Shown: one piece after another, positions 59,993 through 64,000 of the stretch
Numbering within the stretch: the stretch's first letter is position 1
Layout of the letters: the number at the start of each line of letters is the position of its first letter
DNA from: Daphnia pulex
Lineage: Eukaryota > Arthropoda > Branchiopoda > Diplostraca > Daphniidae
Direction of reading: 5' to 3'
NCBI RefSeq assembly: GCF_021134715.1
Contig: NC_060021.1
Location: 5,456,001 to 5,520,000 of the forward strand
Length of the DNA: 64,000 nucleotides
Translations under genes and position numbers: made by a program
The notes under the pieces: generated by a model
The model's input: the letters and a program-made list of their open reading frames with translations, nothing else
What the model was told of the DNA's origin: nothing
Database searches by the model: none

Positions 59993-60403
59993 GTAAGAAA
60001 TGTCATCATAATCATCCCGTGTCTCTTAGAAAACAGAAAAAGAACTGATGGAATCGTTAAAATAAGTTCTATTTTAGCGCAGAATACCGTTAAAATGCTA
60101 GTTATAATGATTATTTTCTTTGTAATCTAATTTTGACTTCCTACTCGGGCACAATTCCACAGGTATTTTCCATGCTGAAATTTAAACACCAAATCATAAT
60201 AACTAATTGTGCTGCATGGATCTGCTCTTCCTAGTACGAGACCAGGACTCGTAGTATCGTTGAAAATCTCGTTGATTTTTTTGTAAATGGTTTTTTGTGC
60301 TGTGGAACATTTGGGAACTTAAAAATAGAAGTAATCAATTGTGAAACTGCTGTTGTGACGTCATGACCACTTTTGAAATTGTTGTCCTATGAAATAGGTT
60401 TGT

Positions 60404-60476
60404 GGTCCTATGGCTTAGATAGCAAAGCGCCTACCTAGTAGGCAGGAGATCACGAGTTCGAGTCTCGTTGGGACCT
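60404..60476 (+). tRNA. tRNA-Thr(AGU)-like, copy 90
   Basis: Acceptor and D stems are paired (D loop AGATAGCA); the anticodon stem is CCTAC/GCAGG with one A-C mismatch and loop CTAGTAG. Confidence 0.5.
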
Positions 60477-60886
60477 GTAATAAATGTCATCATAATCTTC
60501 CCGTGTCTCTTAGAAAACAGTAAAAGAACTGATAGAATCGTCAAAATAAGTTCTATTTAAGCGCAGAATACCGTTAAATTGCTAGCTATAATAATTATTT
60601 TCTAGGTAATCTAATTTTGACTGCCTACTCGGGCACAATTCCATAGGTATTTTCCGTGCTGAAATTTAAACACCAAATCATAATAACTAATTGTGCTGCA
60701 TGGATCTGCTCTTCCTAGTAAGAGACCAGGACTCGTAGTATCGTTGAAAATCTCGTTGATTTTTTTGTAAATTGTTCTTTGTGCTGTGGAACAGTTGGGA
60801 ACTTTAAAATAGAAGTAATCAATTGTAAAACTGCTGTTGTGACGTCATGACCACTTTTGAAATGGTTGTCCTATGAAATAATTTTT

Positions 60887-60959
60887 GGTCCTATGGCTTA
60901 GATGGCAAATCGCCTGCCTAGTAAGCAGGAGATCACGAGTTCGAGTCTCGTTGGGACCT
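60887..60959 (+). tRNA. tRNA-Thr(AGU)-like, copy 91
   Basis: The acceptor is fully paired; a single D-stem mismatch (C11-U24, AATC). Confidence 0.6.
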
Positions 60960-61370
60960 GTAAGAAATGTCATCATCATCATCCCGTGTCTCTTAGAAAA
61001 CAGAAAAAGAACTGATAGAATCGTTAAAATAAGTTCTATTTTAGCGCAGAATACCGTTAAAATGCTAGTTATAATGATTATTTTCTTGGTAATCTAATTT
61101 TGACTTCCTACTCGGGCACAATTCCACAGGTATTTTCCATGCTGAAATTTAAACATCAAATCATAATAACTAATTGGGCTGCATGGATCTGCTCTTCCTA
61201 GTAACAGACGAGGACTCGTAGTATCGTTGAAAATCTCGTTGATTTTTTTGTAAATTGTTCTTTGTGCTGTGGAACAGTTGGAAACTTTAAAATAGAAGTA
61301 ATCAATTGTAAAACTGCTGTTGTGACGTCATGACCACTTTTGAAATTGTTGTCCTATGAAATAAGTTAGT

Positions 61371-61443
61371 GGTCCTATGGCTTAGATGGCAAAGCGCCTG
61401 CCTAGTAAGCAGGAGATCACGAGTTCGAGTCTCGTTGGGACCT
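61371..61443 (+). tRNA. tRNA-Thr(AGU), fully paired copy 92
   Basis: This is the only copy I find with every stem paired: acceptor GGTCCTA/TGGGACC (one U-G wobble), D GCTT/AAGC, anticodon CCTGC/GCAGG with loop CTAGTAA, and T ACGAG/CTCGT with loop TTCGAGT. The A box (TGGCTTAGATGG) and B box (GTTCGAGTC) are intact, and the variable loop is AGATC. Anticodon AGU (read as IGU) decodes Thr ACU/ACC. There is no intron and no encoded CCA. It is the best candidate for a functional or founder gene. Confidence 0.8.
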
Positions 61444-61856
61444 GTAATAAATGTCATCATCATCATCCCGTGTCTCTTAGAAAACAGAAAAAGAACTGAT
61501 AGAATCGTTAAAATAAGTTCTATTTAAGCGCAGAATACCGTTAAATTGCTAGCTATAATAATTATTTTCTAGGTAATCTAATTTTGACTGCCTACTCGCG
61601 CACAATTCCATAGGTATTTTCCATGCTGATATTTAAACACCAAATCATAATAACTAATTGTGCAGCATGGATCTGCTCTTCCTAGTAAGAGACCAGGACT
61701 CGTAGTATCGTTGAAAATCTCGTTGATTTTTTTTTGTAAATTGTTCTTTGTGCTTTGGAACAGTTGGGAACTTTAAAATAGAAGTAATCAATTGTTAAAC
61801 TGCTGTTGTGACGTCATGACCACTTTTGAAATTGTTGTCCTATGAAGCTGTTTTGT

Positions 61857-61929
61857 GGTCCTATGGGTTAAATGGCAAAGCGCCAGCCTAATAAGCAGGA
61901 TATGACGAGTTCGAGTCTCGTTGGGACCT
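61857..61929 (+). tRNA. tRNA-like copy 93, anticodon AAU
   Basis: Class G relative whose loop reads CTAATAA, giving an Ile-type anticodon on a Thr body; the T stem is also altered (TGACGAG context). Confidence 0.4.
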
Positions 61930-62343
61930 GTAAGAAATGTCATCATCATCATCCCGTGTCTCTTAGAAAACAGAAAAAGAACTGAAAGAATCGTTAAAAT
62001 AAGTTCTATTTTAGCGCAGAATACCGTTAAAATGCTAGTTATAATGATTATTTTCTTGGTAGTCTAATTTTGACTGCCTACTCGGGCACAATTCCATAGG
62101 TATTTTCCATGCTGATATTTAAACACCAAATCATAATAACTAATTGTGCAGCATGGATCTGCTCTTCCTAGTAAGAGACCAGGACTCGTAGTATCGTTGA
62201 AAATCTCGTTGATTTTTTTTTTGTAAATTGTTCTTTGTGCTTTGGAACAGTTTTGAACTTTAAAATAGAAGTAATCAATTGTTAAACTGCTGTTGTGACG
62301 TCATGACCACTTTTGAAATTGTTGTCCTATGAAGCTGTTTCGT

Positions 62344-62416
62344 GGTCCCTTGGGTTAAATGGCAAAGCGCCAGCCTAGTAAGCAGGAGAACACGAGTTCG
62401 AGTCTCGTTGAGACCT
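62344..62416 (+). tRNA. tRNA-Thr(AGU)-like, copy 94
   Basis: Class G with acceptor changes (GGTCCCT, TGAGACC). Confidence 0.35.
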
Positions 62417-62827
62417 GTAAGAAATGTCATCATCATCATCCCGTGTCTCTTAGAAAACAGAAAAAGAACTGATAGAATCGTTAAAATAAGTTCTATTTTA
62501 GCGCAGAATACCGTTAAATTGCTATTTATAATGATTATTTTCTTGGTAGTCTAATTTTGACTGCCTACTCGGGCACAATCCCATAGTTATTTTCCATGCT
62601 GATATTTAAACGCCAAATCATAATACCTAATTGTGCTGCATGGATCTGCTCTTCCTAGTAAGAGACCAGGACTCGTAGTATCGTTGAAAATCTCGTTGAT
62701 TTTTTTGTAAATTGTTCTTTGTGCTGTGGAACAGTTGGGAACTTTAAAATAGAAGTAATCAATTGTAAAACTGCTGTTGTGACGTCATGACCACTTTTGC
62801 AATTGTTGTCCTATGAAGATGTTATGT

Positions 62828-62900
62828 GGTACTATGGCTTAGATGGCAAAGCGCCTGCCTAGTAAACATGATATCACGAGTTCGAGTCTCATTGGGACCT
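62828..62900 (+). pseudogene. Degenerate tRNA-Thr-like, copy 95
   Basis: Class F relative with the anticodon-stem 3' strand changed to ACATG; anticodon AGU. Confidence 0.5.
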
Positions 62901-63314
62901 GTAAGAAATGTCATCATAATCATCCCGTGTCTCTTAGAAAACAGAAAAAGAACTGATAGAATCGTTAAAATAAGATCTATTTTAGCGCAGAATACCGTTA
63001 AATTGCTAGTTATAATGATTATTTTCTTGGTAGTCTAATTTTGACTGCCTACTCGGGGGCAATTCCATAGGTATTTTCCATGCTGATATTTAAACACCAA
63101 ATCATAATAACTAATTGTGCTGCATGGATCTGCTCTTCCTAGTAAGAGACCAGGACTCGTAGTATCGTTGAAAATCTCGTTGATTTTTTTTTTGTAAATT
63201 GTTCTTTGTGCTTTGGAACAGTTGGGAACTTTAAAATAGAAGTAATCAATTGTTAAACTGCTGTTGTGACGTCATGACCACTTTTGAAATTGTTGTCCTA
63301 TGAAGCTGTTTTGT

Positions 63315-63387
63315 GGTCCTATGGGTTAAATGGCAAAGCGCCAGCCTAGTAAGCAGGATATCACGAGTTCGAGTCTCGTTGGGACCT
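63315..63387 (+). tRNA. tRNA-Thr(AGU)-like, copy 96
   Basis: Class G. Confidence 0.45.
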
Positions 63388-63798
63388 GTAAGAAATGTCA
63401 TCATCATCATCCCGTGTCTCTTAGAAAACAGAAAAAGAACTGAAAGAATCGTTAAAATAAGTTCTATTTTAGCGCAGAATACCGTTAAAATGCTAGTTAT
63501 AATGATTATTTTCTTGGTAGTCTAATTTTGACTGCCTACTCGGGCACAATTCCATAGGTATTTTCCATGCTGATATTTAAACACCAAATCATAATAACTA
63601 ATTGTGCAGCATGGATCTGCTCTTCCTAGTAAAAGACCAGGACTCGTAGTATCGTTGAAAATCTCGTTGATTTTTTTGTAAATTGTTCTGTGTGCTGTGG
63701 AACAGTTGGGAACTTTAAAATAGAAGTAATCAATTGTAAAACTGCTGTTGTGACGTCATGACCACTTTTGCAATTGTTGTCCTTTGAAGATGTTTTGT

Positions 63799-63871
63799 GG
63801 TACTATGGCTTAGATGGCAAAGCGCCTGCCTAGTAAGCAGGATATCACGAGTTCGAGTCTCATTGGGACCT
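63799..63871 (+). tRNA. tRNA-Thr(AGU)-like, copy 97
   Basis: Class F; the last copy in the window. Its unit is cut by the window edge. Confidence 0.5.
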
Positions 63872-64000
63872 GTAAGAATTGTCGTCATAATCATCCCGTG
63901 TCTCTTAGAAAACAGAAAAAGAACTGAGAGAATCGTTAAAATAAGTTCTATTTTAGCGCAGAATACCGTTAAATTGCTAGCTATAATAATTATTTTCTAG

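Larger units (their letters stand above)
15455..64000 (+). repeat. Tandem array of ~97 tRNA-Thr-containing 484-487 bp units
   Basis: The array has head-to-tail units, all in one orientation, continuing past the window edge. In each unit a conserved block (GCATGGATCTGCTC...) is followed by a T-run, TGACGTCA, and a 73-nt tRNA-Thr-like copy about 190 bp after the block start. A spacer of about 210 bp ends in CACCAAATCATAATAACTAATTG. The tRNA stems are GGTCCTA/TGGGACC, GCTT/AAGC, CCTGC/GCAGG and ACGAG/CTCGT. Copy classes used below: A, UGU with A4-G69 mismatch; A2, A plus G53-A61; B, AGU with A1, A4-G69, G25; C, UGU, acceptor paired, G11-G24 mismatch; D, UGU, A2-C71 and A11-G24; E, AGU, A4-G69 and G10-G25; F, AGU, A4-G69 and C50-A64; G, AGU, G11-G24 and A29-A41; H, AGU, A4-G69 and U3-G70; I, AGU, A4-G69 only. 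No T4+ run follows the tRNA closely and no CCA is encoded. Long open frames across the tRNA are shadows. Confidence 0.95.

Noticed and set aside
15658-64000. Repeated 67-74 codon plus-strand frames (MVLWLRWQSACLVSRR...) in almost every unit
   Set aside because: They start at GTG/TTG and run straight through the tRNA. The shared peptide is just the translated tRNA body, and variation follows tRNA classes, not protein constraint.
15455-64000. CRISPR array
   Set aside because: The unit is far too long, there are no short unique spacers, and the whole unit is conserved.
15455-64000. rDNA or 5S rRNA repeat
   Set aside because: No 5S internal promoter or rRNA sequence is seen in the unit; the only recognisable RNA is tRNA-Thr-like.

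Overview
The window looks like arthropod nuclear DNA, most likely a branchiopod crustacean such as Daphnia. This is inferred from intron-rich genes with very short introns (about 60-96 bp), an arthropod-type mitochondrial L11 ending MLRT(A/G), and a gene set typical of that group. No species can be named from the sequence alone.

The left 15 kb is ordinary gene-dense DNA. In order it holds mitochondrial ribosomal protein L11 (+, 1038-1773); rRNA-processing factor RRP36 (-, 1824-2941), convergent with L11; a RAD51B-type recombination ATPase (+, 3325-4630), divergent from RRP36; an unrecognised coiled-coil/Ser-rich protein (+, 5036-6578); a TBL1/ebi-like WD40 protein (+, 6585-8405); and a decayed 4-coumarate-CoA-ligase-like acyl-CoA synthetase (+, 10001-14975). 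The last gene carries two DNA transposons. One is a 1590-bp hAT-like element with a perfect 8-bp target duplication in its first intron. The other is an 867-bp terminal-inverted-repeat element with a TA duplication, inserted at the start of its last exon.

From about 15455 to the right edge (64000) the window is one huge tandem array. A unit of about 484-487 bp is repeated about 97 times, all in the same direction, and the array runs off the end. Every unit holds a 73-nt tRNA-Thr-like sequence with intact A and B boxes and anticodon UGU (about 35 copies, mostly left) or AGU (about 60 copies, dominating the right). Nearly every copy carries at least one stem mismatch. One copy (61371-61443) pairs in all four stems. 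The rest of the unit is also strongly conserved. It includes a block of about 130 bp with small-RNA-like architecture (hairpin, GTAGTATC, T-run resembling an Sm site or Pol III terminator, second hairpin, 3'-box-like motif) and a TGACGTCA palindrome 48 bp upstream of each tRNA. An 806-bp unrelated insert occurs twice because a 2262-bp segment was duplicated. Higher-order repeats of 2, 5 and 9 units show repeated unequal exchange.

The left genes are unrelated housekeeping functions (mitochondrial translation, ribosome biogenesis, DNA repair, chromatin or transcription). The array is the unusual part. It may be a tRNA-Thr gene or pseudogene amplification, a tRNA-derived satellite, or a compound repeat that also encodes a second small RNA.
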